Origin: Saccharicrinis sp963663905
Lineage (GTDB): Bacteria > Bacteroidota > Bacteroidia > Bacteroidales > Marinilabiliaceae
DNA: 64,000 nucleotides
Assembly (NCBI GenBank): GCA_963663905.2
Contig: OY760657.1
Location: forward strand, 4,216,001 to 4,280,000
Direction of reading: 5' to 3'
Numbering within the stretch: the stretch's first letter is position 1; every line of letters starts with the position of its first letter. The translations under genes and the position numbers were made by a program. This document shows positions 17,463 through 27,103 of this stretch, piece by piece. A model generated the notes under the pieces. That model ran no database searches, was not told the origin of the DNA, and worked only from the letters and a program-made list of their open reading frames with translations.

Positions 17463-17921
17463 ATGAAGAAAACAACATCTATTATATTGATATCTCTAAT
17501 GTTCTTATTAGAAAGTTGTATAACCAATAATCTATTAATGTACAAACATAAAAGACATGTGCATGAATTTAATAGAATACAGGAAAATAATTCATTTGTA
17601 TTAAGACATAATATTAAGAAACAAGAACCTAGAGCGACAAATTTTGACTATTGGCATATTTTCGAAATAGAAGTATTGGATAGTGCAAAATTTAAAAACA
17701 AAGCCTATGTAGATTTAAGCGTTGATACTTTAATTGTTAGACCAAGATATTATAGATTTATTCCATTAAGTTTAAAGAAAGAAAATAATATAATTGTTGG
17801 TAAAATCTATATTGAAAATTGGAACAATGATGAAATAAATTTGAAAGAAAATATTACGATAAATGATATACTCAGAAATAAAAAGTTGAGACTCAAAGGA
17901 ACAAGAACTTTTACTAGATAA
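17463..17921 (+). CDS. Lipoprotein, cassette 8
   Basis: 152 residues. The signal peptide ends in a lipobox LLESC (Cys19). The rest is beta-rich with no recognised domain. The start is the first ATG inside the cassette, 15 bases past the junction. Confidence 0.7.
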   Translation: MKKTTSIILISLMFLLESCITNNLLMYKHKRHVHEFNRIQENNSFVLRHNIKKQEPRATNFDYWHIFEIEVLDSAKFKNKAYVDLSVDTLIVRPRYYRFIPLSLKKENNIIVGKIYIENWNNDEINLKENITINDILRNKKLRLKGTRTFTR

Positions 17922-17930
17922 AAAACAACA

Positions 17931-18059
17931 GTTAGCAACACGCCATGTAATTTAAAGGCAGATTAGCTGTAATTTGGGAGTTTGGTTCCCGCAGGTTGTC
18001 TTTGTCCATGCGGACAAAGACGCAGTCCGCAGACTGCCTCAAAATTAATGGCAAACGTT
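17931..18059 (+). repeat. attC-like site of cassette 8
   Basis: R'' GTTAGCAAC matches TTGCTAAC at 17448. The site ends at GTT 18057-18059, where IS type B is inserted. Confidence 0.8.
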
Positions 18060-18167
18060 GAACGAAAGCTCCTGATGGAGCTAACTAGAATTTCGTAACT
18101 TACTGTAGTATAAATAAAAACATTAAGTTATGAAAAAAAAAGTTTATTAGCTCAATACGAGCAAGAA

Positions 18168-18974
18168 ATGCGTTTGCGCAATTATAGCGAACGAACCATT
18201 AATACCTACACTAAATTTTTAAGACGCTTATCTGCCTACTACAAACTTTCCCCAGATCAGTTAACCAGAAGTGAGGTAAAAGACTTTTGTTACTATATGA
18301 TTCAAGAACAAAAGTTATCACCCATTAATGTCAATCAAATGATAAGTGCCTGGAAGATCTTACAGGTTGATATATTTGGCAAAGAATGGGAGTCAATACG
18401 AATCAAACGTCCTCGAACAAAAAAGGCATTACCAGTTGTTTTATCTCAGCAAGAAGCCTATGAATTAGTAAATGCCTTAGACAATTTAAAACACAGGACG
18501 TTATTAATGCTTACATATTCGAGCGGACTACGAAGGGAAGAAGTGTTAAGTTTAAAGCCAGGATCCATTGATTCATCACGTAAAATAATACGTGTTAAAG
18601 GTAAAGGCAACAAAATAAGGGAAGTTCCCATATTTGACGAGTTAATAGAACAACTTCGGTTTTATTATAAGCATTATCGCCCGGCAGAATACCTATTTGA
18701 AGGCAGAATAAGAGGTGAAAAATATTCAGAAACAAGTTTTCTTAAAGTAGTAAAACGATCGGCTCAAAAAGCAGGAATAAAACAAAAGTCCGTAACCATT
18801 CATTCCTTACGTCATAGCTTTGCCACTCATATGTTAGAACGTGGAGTCAATTTGAAGAGACTTCAATTAATGATGGGACACAGTTCTTTAAAAACCACGT
18901 CAGGGTATTTGCATCTGGTACATCCATATTACGGAGAGGTTCCTAATTTACTTCATCCCTTAAGCCATGAGTAA
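18168..18974 (+). CDS. Tyrosine recombinase of IS type B, copy 1
   Basis: 268 residues from the ATG at 18168. Catalytic boxes: YSSGLRREEVLSL, HSLRHSFATHML, MGHSSLKTTSGYLH. It is shorter than type A at the N-terminus. An in-frame extension may begin upstream of 18168. It overlaps the transposase start by eight bases. Confidence 0.9.
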   Translation: MRLRNYSERTINTYTKFLRRLSAYYKLSPDQLTRSEVKDFCYYMIQEQKLSPINVNQMISAWKILQVDIFGKEWESIRIKRPRTKKALPVVLSQQEAYELVNALDNLKHRTLLMLTYSSGLRREEVLSLKPGSIDSSRKIIRVKGKGNKIREVPIFDELIEQLRFYYKHYRPAEYLFEGRIRGEKYSETSFLKVVKRSAQKAGIKQKSVTIHSLRHSFATHMLERGVNLKRLQLMMGHSSLKTTSGYLHLVHPYYGEVPNLLHPLSHE

Positions 18975-20124
18975 ACAATCAGAAAACCAACGATACAGAT
19001 TGGAAGTATCAGATGTAATAGAAGCTTGTTATGACGAGCTTTATAAAAATTACAACGTTACTTATGAACAAGATAAAGTACTCAATGCTCTTTTACGATG
19101 CAGAACATCTCAGGCAGGAGGTCACATTATGGGTTGTAACCATTGCCAATATAAACAGCAGGCGTATAACTCTTGCAGAAATCGACATTGTCCCAAATGC
19201 CAGTATCTAAAACAGCAACAGTGGGTGGATAAGTTGCAGAGTCGATTGGTTCCTGGACGGTACTTTCATATTGTTTTTACCATTCCGGATACCTTGCATC
19301 CCTTGTTTTATATCAACCAGAAACAGTGTTATGATCTGCTGTTTCAATCAGCATCAGAAGCCCTGCAAAATGCAGGACGAAATCCAGAATTTCTTGGTGC
19401 TGAAGTAGGAGCATTATGCATAATGCATACATGGGGTCAAACATTGACCTATCATCCACATATTCATATGTTGGTACCAGCAGGAGGATTAAGTAGTGAT
19501 GGAGCTGAGTGGGTTGCTTCCGGAAGAAAATTCTTTGTTCCCATAAAAGCTCTATCCGCTATGTTTAGAGGAATTCTAATGAAAAAACTCAAAAACTTAC
19601 TGGAAAATGAGGTGCTAAATCTTCCATCTAATTATGAAGGCTTTAAGATTATGAAAGAAAAACTTTATGAAAATAGATGGAATGTATATAGCAAAAAAGC
19701 CTTTGGAGGAATGACTAGTGTATTAAAATATTTAGGAAGATACACTCATCGGGTTGCGATATCAAACAGCAGATTATTAACATTAACAGATAAAACCGTA
19801 AGCTTTAATTATAAGGATTATCGAACAGGATCCCGAAAGGCTATGCAGCTAAATACAGTTGAGTTTGTACGACGTTTTATCCAGCATGTGTTACCCAAAG
19901 GATTTTTTAAGATCAGATATATTGGCATATTTTCCACAGTTCAGATTCATGGAAAACGTGAACAAGTCATTTCATTGGTTGGCAAAATCATGTATCTATC
20001 TCGTTTGGAAGGCTTGTCAGCCTACGAAATACTGAAAGAAATAACAGGTAAAGATCCATCAATATGTCCGATATGTAAGCAGGGTATTATGGTGAAAATA
20101 AAAAGAATCACTCAACTTGAATGA
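18967..20124 (+). CDS. IS91-family Y2 transposase (type B, copy 1)
   Basis: 385 residues. Zinc domain CNHC ... CRNRHCPKC, HUH motif TYHPHIHMLVPAGG, and paired tyrosines in KYLGRYTHRVAISN. All key residues are intact, so this copy is potentially active. Confidence 0.92.
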   Translation: MSKQSENQRYRLEVSDVIEACYDELYKNYNVTYEQDKVLNALLRCRTSQAGGHIMGCNHCQYKQQAYNSCRNRHCPKCQYLKQQQWVDKLQSRLVPGRYFHIVFTIPDTLHPLFYINQKQCYDLLFQSASEALQNAGRNPEFLGAEVGALCIMHTWGQTLTYHPHIHMLVPAGGLSSDGAEWVASGRKFFVPIKALSAMFRGILMKKLKNLLENEVLNLPSNYEGFKIMKEKLYENRWNVYSKKAFGGMTSVLKYLGRYTHRVAISNSRLLTLTDKTVSFNYKDYRTGSRKAMQLNTVEFVRRFIQHVLPKGFFKIRYIGIFSTVQIHGKREQVISLVGKIMYLSRLEGLSAYEILKEITGKDPSICPICKQGIMVKIKRITQLE

Positions 20125-20452
20125 TTATAAGAACACAACGTTCTTTGCATTTTTAATCTATTTCAAATGTCTTTAAAAAAGGCACGATGGGAATGTTATG
20201 CTTTATGGTTTAGTAATATCGATCATTTTTATCAATCAGTATAATGAAAAACAATTCATACTTAAAAAGTCAACGAAAAGGTCTCCAAGTTACTGAAAGT
20301 AGCAGGAATGAATTGCCCATAGTTATAGCCGCCATCGTTCAACATAATTTTATCCTTAATAACCACTAAGTATATTCTATAAGTCTATTTTTACAATTAA
20401 CGCTTTAATATTTTTATTATCTTGCTCCTGGTAAGGATAAAATCCTTATTAG

Positions 20453-20827
20453 TTGTGACCTATAGACCGTCTTTGGAAGTTTTGCTTTACTTAATTTGAC
20501 TTGCAGTAGTCATTAAAAAGGGGGCTTATAAGTAAGGTAATATGGTTCAAAGTTGTTTCGGTGATACCGTTGAAAAGCTGGCTTTTCGGACGAGAGCCGT
20601 CCAAACAACTTTGAGAAGTTAGAATTAAATTAACAGAAAGTCAAGTCTGTAAATCATATTATCTTACCAATAAGCCAGAACAAAGATAAAAATGACTACT
20701 TTCAGTCCCGCAAACCGAACTCTCCCCATACCAATATAAAGAGAATACGGTTTATCTAAATTAAGTGAAAGCATAAGAATTCAAAGGGCAAGCCGGTCAA
20801 CAGGGTCGCTGTTGGTAAAAACCAACA
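20453..20827 (+). ncRNA. Gene-free cassette 9 folding into a large nested hairpin (candidate structured RNA)
   Basis: No ORF of note. Arms pair in strict nesting. 20482-20498 pairs with 20757-20774 (GCTTTACTTAATTT with AAATTAAGTGAAAGC). 20505-20513 pairs with 20692-20700 (nine perfect pairs). 20524-20547 pairs with 20652-20675, about 24 positions with few mismatches. 20548-20558 pairs with 20603-20613 (eleven perfect pairs). Small GC hairpins sit at the tip (20560-20602). A separate perfect nine-pair hairpin lies at 20808-20829 just before the attC. A structured non-coding RNA is the simplest reading; the strand used and the function are unknown. Confidence 0.6.
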
Positions 20828-20882
20828 GCTCACAACATCAAATGATACGGCATTAAAACGCCGCATATTAATATCGTTGGGC
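20828..20882 (+). repeat. attC-like site of cassette 9 (shortest in the window)
   Basis: About 55 nt. R'' GCTCACAAC matches TTGTGACC at 20453 with one mismatch, the core pairs ATACGGC with GCCGCAT, and the junction is G20876. The size is like that of classical class 1 attC sites. Confidence 0.75.
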
Positions 20883-20931
20883 GGCATTGAATTGGAGCTA
20901 GTAATATGAAAACAACTAAATTGATAATTGA

Positions 20932-22113
20932 ATGAAAAAAGTCATTAACTTGATTCTTAATTACTGGTGGATAATTTTAATTTGTATCCTAACATTATAT
21001 ATTATTCTTGTAAGCATTTTGAATTGTCCCGAATTGACAAGAATTACAACTACAACCTTCAGTTATTTCAGTCAGATTATTGCGCCATTAGGAGTAATTT
21101 TAGGTCTGATTTTAGGATATCCATTACTAAAAAGAAAATTGATAGATAGCTATATAACTAACCAATTCGAAATTATTCATGAAAATAACAGAGTTTTAAG
21201 AAAAGAATGTCTTCGCCTAAAAGAAAAGTATCCAGTTAAGTATATTTCTCAAAGAATAAGTGAAGAATATTTAGAGACTGTTGTGACCGATTTAGAGAAT
21301 TTGAATCGATTAGCAATTGACGCAAATCCTGATTCTTATAAATACTCTTATTTATTATTTAAGTCTTTGAAAAAGTTTAAAGAAGAATGGAAAATACATC
21401 AATTTGAGAATTATTATAATGAAACTATAAGTACATTCATATATAATCATCTGGATAATATTTATAATTACTCAAAGTCTATAGGCTTTGTTCCTGAAAA
21501 TTCTAATATTAAAGTAAAACAAATATTAAATCCACGAATTGGAAAATATGTAATTGATAACAAGTACTATGAAATTGATGGATTTGACCAATCAATAACT
21601 TACAAAAAGGCATCAGCCTTATTAGTTCTATTCTACTATACAAATATTAGATGTTCAAGTATGGATAATGGGTTATTGTTTAAAAGTTGTTACAAATCAG
21701 CTCCTTCACCCAGTCCATTTGCTAGGATAATGCATAATCAGAAAATCTATATTCCTCTTATACTAAAAGGTGAATCAGATATTGGTGTTTTTATTCCTAC
21801 ACTAGTTTTTGTTGGTTATGAAAGAATAGAAACTACTCTATTGGAAAGTGGAATTTCAACTCATTATTTAGTTTGTCATTATGCTAATATTTCGCAGGTA
21901 GGTTTCGTTGAAGGTTGTATAAAAAGTAAGGAATCATTATCAGATTATAAAGACGCATATCTTGCAGAAACAGTAATTAGATTGGAAGATTTAAAAGACT
22001 TTAAAGTAAACAAAGAGAGTATTTCTTTTAAAATTAGTGAAAAAGACGCCATGAAATATTATGTAAATGTGAAAAATCATCTTTGTAAAAAAATGGATAA
22101 TGAGATTTTTTAA
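20932..22113 (+). CDS. Membrane protein of unknown function, cassette 10
   Basis: 393 residues. Two N-terminal transmembrane helices (about 10-32 and 45-66), then a large cytoplasmic domain with charged helices (80-175) and a mixed alpha/beta C-terminal part (240-380). The domain is not recognised. A two-TM plus cytosolic sensor or effector layout is common among defence-type cassette genes, but nothing here proves that. Confidence 0.7.
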   Translation: MKKVINLILNYWWIILICILTLYIILVSILNCPELTRITTTTFSYFSQIIAPLGVILGLILGYPLLKRKLIDSYITNQFEIIHENNRVLRKECLRLKEKYPVKYISQRISEEYLETVVTDLENLNRLAIDANPDSYKYSYLLFKSLKKFKEEWKIHQFENYYNETISTFIYNHLDNIYNYSKSIGFVPENSNIKVKQILNPRIGKYVIDNKYYEIDGFDQSITYKKASALLVLFYYTNIRCSSMDNGLLFKSCYKSAPSPSPFARIMHNQKIYIPLILKGESDIGVFIPTLVFVGYERIETTLLESGISTHYLVCHYANISQVGFVEGCIKSKESLSDYKDAYLAETVIRLEDLKDFKVNKESISFKISEKDAMKYYVNVKNHLCKKMDNEIF

Positions 22114-22140
22114 TAAAATAAATTGGAATAAAAACAACGA

Positions 22141-22226
22141 CCGCCCAACATTTAGAATATAATAAATCACGCTGAGCCGAACAAAGTTCCTGCAGAGTAT
22201 AGAGTGATTAATTATATTCGTTGTTG
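22141..22226 (+). repeat. attC-like site of cassette 10
   Basis: R'' CCGCCCAAC matches TTGGGCGG at 20877. The arms TATAATAAATCAC and GTGATTAATTATA pair. Junction G22220. Confidence 0.8.
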
Positions 22227-22451
22227 AACAGAACCGGGATAAGCGAGCCGTATCTATGGGGATTGATATGGATAAGGTTGCTTTAATGGATGAAGTGACC
22301 TTGTGAAATTTCAAAAAAATACATCATCTTTTGGGGTCAAATTAGTTTGGAATTTAATTCTAAACAATATTCTATTAAAAAACATTGTTTAGAGTATTTT
22401 TTTTGTTGACGTAAGGGTGTAGCAATCCCATTACACCAAAAATAGTGTTTA
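22227..22451. other. Cassette 11 remnant and left end of IS type C
   Basis: No gene. It starts GTTGAACAGAACC, similar to the start of IS91-like elements. It also holds a CTAAACAAT / ATTGTTTAG stem at about 22360-22396 followed by a T-run, which is a terminator-like signal for rightward transcription. The word CTAAACAATATTC is shared with the left end of IS type A (near 12912). Confidence 0.4.
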
Positions 22452-23657
22452 CTAAATAGGATTACATTGGATTAATTTATGGTCAAATTTGGCATTAGGA
22501 CTTCCCCTGACATCGGGCTTAAAAGAAGCCATTCTGCGCATGGTTCCTTTTTTGCATTTAGGACATTGATCATGAGGATGACCAAAGAGAAGAATAAATA
22601 AGTCCTGCCATGGTATCCCTTTACGAGACACAGGTGCATTTACATCAAGAACCTCCCTGATGATTTGCAGACATAATTTTTTCTTAGAAGCACCCAAAAT
22701 ACCATAATGCCTTATTTTCATAAAGCCAGGAGGTAAGATGTGGATAGCAAATCTTCTTAAAAATTCGAATAAAGAAAGTGACATCACCTCTATCTTTGAA
22801 TTTTTATAGTTAAGCCATGCGAAAGCAACCTCTTTGTCATCCACCGTTTTAATGCGCTGGTTGCTAATGGCCACTCGGTGCGTGTAACGTCCCAGATAGT
22901 CAATAACTTGTTTGGCATTATACATGGGAAGCTTGGCATATACCACCCATTTGTTTTTATAAAAAGGGTGCAAGTATTTGCGCTTAGGATCAAAAGGTGT
23001 TTCTAAAACAAGCTCCCCTTTGTTGTACAGGTTAATCAAAGCATCACAGAATTTGCCTCTAAAAACAGCACTTAACGCTTTAACAGGATAAAGAAATTTA
23101 CCATTGCTTTTGGTGTTTTTCCATTTATTAGCCTGTGTTAAACCACCACCAGGAACAATGCAGTGGACATGAGGATGTAAAGCCAGATTCTGTCCCCATG
23201 TATGCAGGATTGCAATCATTCCGGTTTGAGCACCTAAGTGTTTGTGGTCATTGGCAAATTGTTGGATAGTATCCCATGCCGCCCTAAACAATAGGTTATA
23301 TATTGTTTTAGGATGATCTATAAACAATGTGTTAAGTTGTTCGGGAATAGTAAATACAACATGGAAGTACATCACAGGTAAAAGATCAGCTTCCCGGTCA
23401 ATAATCCAGCGTTCTTTTTTTAGACCGTTGCATTTAGGACAATGTCTGTCTCGACAGCTATTGTAAGAATAATGCTCGTGAGCACAATCAGGATTATCAC
23501 ATTTATCCTGATGGTATCCCAAAGCCACAGTTCTGCATTGTGACAAGTTGGTAAATACCTTTTTTTTGTGAGCATTTAAATGACCAGCTTCAATAAGAGG
23601 CTGTTTGTGTTCACGAATGATATCTCCAAGTTCAAATCTGATATTCTGGCGAAGCAC
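22452..23657 (-). CDS. IS91-family Y2 transposase (type C)
   Basis: 401 residues. Zinc domain CDNPDC...CRDRHCPKC, HUH motif ALHPHVHCIVPGGG, tyrosines in DYLGRYTHRVAISN, and a second Cys-rich CPKC near the C-terminus. Its first base coincides with the last base of the recombinase stop. Confidence 0.92.
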   Translation of the reverse strand: MLRQNIRFELGDIIREHKQPLIEAGHLNAHKKKVFTNLSQCRTVALGYHQDKCDNPDCAHEHYSYNSCRDRHCPKCNGLKKERWIIDREADLLPVMYFHVVFTIPEQLNTLFIDHPKTIYNLLFRAAWDTIQQFANDHKHLGAQTGMIAILHTWGQNLALHPHVHCIVPGGGLTQANKWKNTKSNGKFLYPVKALSAVFRGKFCDALINLYNKGELVLETPFDPKRKYLHPFYKNKWVVYAKLPMYNAKQVIDYLGRYTHRVAISNQRIKTVDDKEVAFAWLNYKNSKIEVMSLSLFEFLRRFAIHILPPGFMKIRHYGILGASKKKLCLQIIREVLDVNAPVSRKGIPWQDLFILLFGHPHDQCPKCKKGTMRRMASFKPDVRGSPNAKFDHKLIQCNPI

Positions 23658-24463
23658 TACTGTATTTTATCTAAAGGAGATTCCAGGTTTTCAGGATTTT
23701 GTAAATTATCTAGTTGCAGGTACATCATTGTTGTTCTGATGTCATCATGCCCCATTAGTTTTTGAATGGTAACAATGTTTACTTTCATGGCTAACAGGTG
23801 AGAAGCGAAAGCATGTCTAAGAGAATGTGGTGTAAGATGTTTGGTAATCCCGGAACGCTCCAAAGTATATTGAAATCCCCATTTAATAGCTTCTTCACTA
23901 TAAGGCTTGCCTTTATATTTTCCATTAAATAGGTATTCAATGGGTTTGTGCTTTATAAGATATTGTTTTAATTCCGGAACCAAAGTTTTGGCAAGGATGG
24001 TGTATCGATCCTTATTACCTTTGCTGTCTTTTATGAAGATGCGATGGTTTTTAAAATCGAGGTGTTCAATTTTGAGATTGATTACCTCGCTACGCCTTAG
24101 TCCTGCAGAGTAAATGACTTTAAGCAGAAGCTTGTGTTTTTCGCTTTTTGCTGCATTAAAAAGTCGTAGTACTTCTCTTCCAGAAGGTATCACAGGTAAA
24201 TATTTAGTGGCTTTAGGGTAAGGAATGTCTCCAATAATGTCAGTGCGCTTGTAAATGCTTTTGTACATATAACGCAAACCTTGAAGATAGTTTCGGATGG
24301 TGGCACGACTTAATTTTTGTTTTTCCTTGAGGAATAATAGAAAATCATAAATATCCTGTTCATCAAGATCGTTCGGTAGCTTACCAGGAAAAAAGGAACA
24401 AAGTAATGAAGTAGAACGCATGTAGTTGGCTATGGAACTATTAGAGAAGTGTTCAACTTCCAT
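23657..24463 (-). CDS. Tyrosine recombinase of IS type C
   Basis: 268 residues, intact: YSAGLRRSEVINL, HSLRHAFASHLL, MGHDDIRTTMMYLQ. The sequence is clearly different from types A and B, so three separate lineages converged on the same target. Confidence 0.9.
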   Translation of the reverse strand: MEVEHFSNSSIANYMRSTSLLCSFFPGKLPNDLDEQDIYDFLLFLKEKQKLSRATIRNYLQGLRYMYKSIYKRTDIIGDIPYPKATKYLPVIPSGREVLRLFNAAKSEKHKLLLKVIYSAGLRRSEVINLKIEHLDFKNHRIFIKDSKGNKDRYTILAKTLVPELKQYLIKHKPIEYLFNGKYKGKPYSEEAIKWGFQYTLERSGITKHLTPHSLRHAFASHLLAMKVNIVTIQKLMGHDDIRTTMMYLQLDNLQNPENLESPLDKIQ

Positions 24464-24624
24464 TCTTACATGCAGCGTGTGTAATAACTCTTTAACACTC
24501 GTTGGTGTTACTGAATTTTTTTTTCATATTTAATATTTATTTAAAATGAGAATTGTAAACCAAAAGTACGGTTTTTAATGAACTAAGCTTCCTTCATCTA
24601 CCGACGAAGGAGGTTTAGTTCAAC

Positions 24625-24747
24625 AATAAATATACGTAATGCGGGGCGATGTGAGTAATTTAACTTTTGTACATTTATTAAAATTTTTAACGTTTTGATA
24701 AGGAAGTGTCTTTAAATCCCGCACTACGCATATTCGAGCCGTTGGCA
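24625..24747 (+). repeat. attC-like site, right part beside IS type C
   Basis: AATAAATATACGTAATGCGGGG ... CCCGCACTACGCATATTC; same family as the intact site of cassette 24. The matching R'' is lost or lies left of the IS. Junction G24741. Confidence 0.75.
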
Positions 24748-24780
24748 CCAATAATAAAAAGACCGAAATACTAATAGACA

Positions 24781-25695
24781 ATGTTGAAAATATTTAAATC
24801 CATAACATTTTGGACACTCTTAACAGGATTCCTTTTGACAGGTATCTTGTGGTATATACAAATGTGGACAGAACCCATACCACCATATCCATTTCCTTTT
24901 AATAAAAGTGAGGCATTAGGTGTCTTATACAAAAAGAATTTATGGGATAATAAAATTCAGATTGGTATTATTATTGGTGTTTTGTTATTTGTAATTCAAT
25001 TATTATTAGCCACATATCCTAAATATAGGAGGAATAAAAAGTGGGTGAAATCGTATTTAGAGCACATAATATTTGAAAAATTTCAAGGAGATTTGGAACA
25101 TACAAGAATTACAGTATTTAATATTAAACCTGGTTATTCAATATTGCATAAATATATTTGGAAGTGTTTCTTTAAAAATCTTATTACTCATATTCAAAAA
25201 GGGCTTTTTCTTTGTCAGGTAAAATTAATTCCAAATCCGTTCAAAGACTATCTAGTTATTTATACTCGAAGAAGCAATCCGCATGAAGTAGGCACTAGTA
25301 CATATTTCCCCATTGCCTCAAGTCCAGAAGAAGTTTGCGGAATTGCTTCTCATTCTTTATATATTGGCAGACAATATGAATCTGAAACTAATAGCATTAA
25401 GGATATAAACATAAGAGATTATAAAAAAATAGATGACATTCCTAATAGAAATAACAGAAAGAGAGTCAGTGATTATATGTCCGCAAATAAAATAGAAGAT
25501 TATAATAAGCTAAGAAGCTTGCATCGACTCTCGAATAATGTTTGGGCGAATCCGATTTATGGCAAAAATGAAAAGGCTTGGGGTGTAATAGTGATAGATA
25601 ACGAATCAGATGGAGTTTCTGTTTTTCAGAATATTAATAAAGACTTGATATCCTATGCTCGTATTTTGGAAATGAGTTTAATTCATATAAACTAA
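24781..25695 (+). CDS. Two-TM protein with GAF-like cytosolic domain, cassette 12
   Basis: 304 residues. TM helices at about 8-27 and 60-80, a basic linker, and then a domain resembling GAF. It opens with a TRITVFNIKPG strand, continues with EEVCGIASHSLYIGRQ, and ends with WGVIVIDNESDGVSVF. GAF domains bind small ligands such as cyclic nucleotides; the ligand here is unknown. The partner gene starts four bases downstream. The layout suggests a membrane sensor-effector unit, perhaps defence, as inference. Confidence 0.65.
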   Translation: MLKIFKSITFWTLLTGFLLTGILWYIQMWTEPIPPYPFPFNKSEALGVLYKKNLWDNKIQIGIIIGVLLFVIQLLLATYPKYRRNKKWVKSYLEHIIFEKFQGDLEHTRITVFNIKPGYSILHKYIWKCFFKNLITHIQKGLFLCQVKLIPNPFKDYLVIYTRRSNPHEVGTSTYFPIASSPEEVCGIASHSLYIGRQYESETNSIKDINIRDYKKIDDIPNRNNRKRVSDYMSANKIEDYNKLRSLHRLSNNVWANPIYGKNEKAWGVIVIDNESDGVSVFQNINKDLISYARILEMSLIHIN

Positions 25696-25699
25696 AACT

Positions 25700-26104
25700 A
25701 TGAGAACATTAATAGTAAAAAAATCCGATACGTCATCACCATTAATAAATGTTGACGATTCTATGATTCCGGCATCTGACTTTCCTTATTATGTTCAAAT
25801 TGAAGGTGATAATAAAAAATTAACATTTGAGTTCATAAATAAATCAGAAAGACAGACTAATTATGAGGATAAATATTTTATTCTAAGTTTTGGTAAAGTT
25901 TCAGGTAAAATATATAGACTTGAACTAAAGGATAACTCATATCTTAACAAGAATAGAATTAAATTAGTTAAGCATGCAATCATTGATAAATATTCAGGAA
26001 ACAATCGTTTTAAAAGCAATATAAAATGGTTTTTTGATATTGTGAAAAATATCTATGAAAATGATGAATTAATTACTGGTGCCAACAATGTATATACAAA
26101 ATAG
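25700..26104 (+). CDS. Partner protein of the GAF-like membrane protein, unknown
   Basis: 134 residues, soluble, beta-rich N-terminal half and helical C-terminus, no recognised domain. The last seven codons lie inside the attC and the stop falls in the attC arm, so the C-terminus (ending NNVYTK) depends on the attC sequence. Confidence 0.65.
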   Translation: MRTLIVKKSDTSSPLINVDDSMIPASDFPYYVQIEGDNKKLTFEFINKSERQTNYEDKYFILSFGKVSGKIYRLELKDNSYLNKNRIKLVKHAIIDKYSGNNRFKSNIKWFFDIVKNIYENDELITGANNVYTK

Positions 26105-26209
26105 GCGAAATAGTAGTAAATTCAAGGGTTGTAGCCCGCTTTATCTTCTCAACGGTTTGATATGTTTGAAGCCCGCAATCGCCTACTTTGCATATACTCA
26201 ACGTTGTGC
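26078..26209 (+). repeat. attC-like site of cassette 12
   Basis: R'' GGTGCCAAC matches TTGGCACC at 24742. Arms ATAGGCGAAATAG and CGCCTACTTTGCATAT; shares its family with site 13. Junction G26203. Confidence 0.85.
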
Positions 26210-26243
26210 TTCATGCAGGAAAAGCATCCGTAACAAATAAAAC

Positions 26244-26915
26244 ATGTTAAGAATATTTAGAAAATCAAATAAAAAAGCAGTGAAGGATATTGTTGAAAAA
26301 GACATTGTTCCTGTTGAGAAAGACGAATTGAATATTGAAACGTGGCGGATTTCAAAAAAGTCAGCTTATGACCAATTTGAAAATGAGATTTATACTATAC
26401 TTGAAAAAGAGTCAATAAAAATAAAAGAAATTGACCAAGGTTATGATTACAAATGCATGACTATTGGAGGGATAAATGTATATAGCTTATCTTCAATTGG
26501 AGATAACTATGAAGGATGGTGTACATTTAGTCTACATAAAAAATCAAAAATCGGATTGGATGTTGCATATTCAATTTCTGAAACAAGCAACACTCCAGTG
26601 ATTGCAATTTTAAGGTATGACAGTGATGATTATATTTGGGGGTATATGCTTTTTGAAAAGGGAAAATTAGTTGATAAGTTTTGTAATATACCTGACAAAG
26701 TTGGACTAATTCCTGAAGATTATATAGGCAATGCTGAGGTAATTCATGATTTATTTAAGGTCGGAATTAAAAAGGTAAAGTATCATTTAAAACAAGTTGA
26801 AGGCTTTAATGATAATCTTGAAATGCAAAGGGGGTTTTGTGATTTGCTTGGAATTAGTAAGAAAAGTAATTTTAGTAAATCAATTTACGTGATTGAAAAA
26901 GGAGTAAATGATTAA
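26244..26915 (+). CDS. Hypothetical protein, cassette 13
   Basis: 223 residues, lysine-rich N-terminus, no TM helix. A stretch of alternating strands (IGLDVAYSISET, PVIAILRYD, WGYMLFEKGKLVDKF) suggests an open alpha/beta fold. Not recognised. Single-gene cassette. Confidence 0.65.
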   Translation: MLRIFRKSNKKAVKDIVEKDIVPVEKDELNIETWRISKKSAYDQFENEIYTILEKESIKIKEIDQGYDYKCMTIGGINVYSLSSIGDNYEGWCTFSLHKKSKIGLDVAYSISETSNTPVIAILRYDSDDYIWGYMLFEKGKLVDKFCNIPDKVGLIPEDYIGNAEVIHDLFKVGIKKVKYHLKQVEGFNDNLEMQRGFCDLLGISKKSNFSKSIYVIEKGVND

Positions 26916-26923
26916 TGCACGAA

Positions 26924-27054
26924 AGCACAACAATATATATACAAAATAGGCGAAATAGTAGTAAATTCAACGGATGTAGCCCGCTTCGAAATCGTAACGG
27001 TTTGATAAGTTTGAAGCCCGCAATCGCCTACTTTGCATATACTTACCGTTATGG
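26924..27054 (+). repeat. attC-like site of cassette 13
   Basis: R'' AGCACAAC matches TTGTGCT at 26204. Junction G27048. Confidence 0.85.
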
Positions 27055-27103
27055 GCAATTGAAGACCCTCATCAGGACAAATAAATTCTAATCTATTTGA
27101 GGA

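Larger units (their letters stand above)
18060..20454 (+). mobile_element. IS91-like element type B, copy 1
   Basis: 2395 bases, starting GAACGAAAGCTCC with a short GCTCC...GGAGC hairpin and ending after an AAGGATAAAATCCTT hairpin with TTAGTT. GTT flanks both edges. It lies at the R' box of attC 8, in the opposite orientation to type A. The ~330 bases after the transposase hold no gene. Confidence 0.8.
22290..24624 (-). mobile_element. IS91-like element type C (left end approximate)
   Basis: The right end is clear: a GAAGG-type hairpin then TTTAGTTCAAC at 24622-24624, directly joined to the right part of an attC. The left end is not exact. By analogy with type A it should lie ~60-100 bases left of CTAAACAATATTC. 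Confidence 0.65.

Noticed and set aside
20453..20876. Retron msr-msd locus
   Set aside because: No reverse transcriptase is adjacent; the only reverse transcriptases in the window are group II intron proteins more than 30 kb away.
22221..22300. A separate seventh IS91-like element starting GTTGAACAGAACC
   Set aside because: Only the start resembles such an element; no second end or gene is present and the left end of IS type C cannot be fixed, so it was left as an unresolved remnant.
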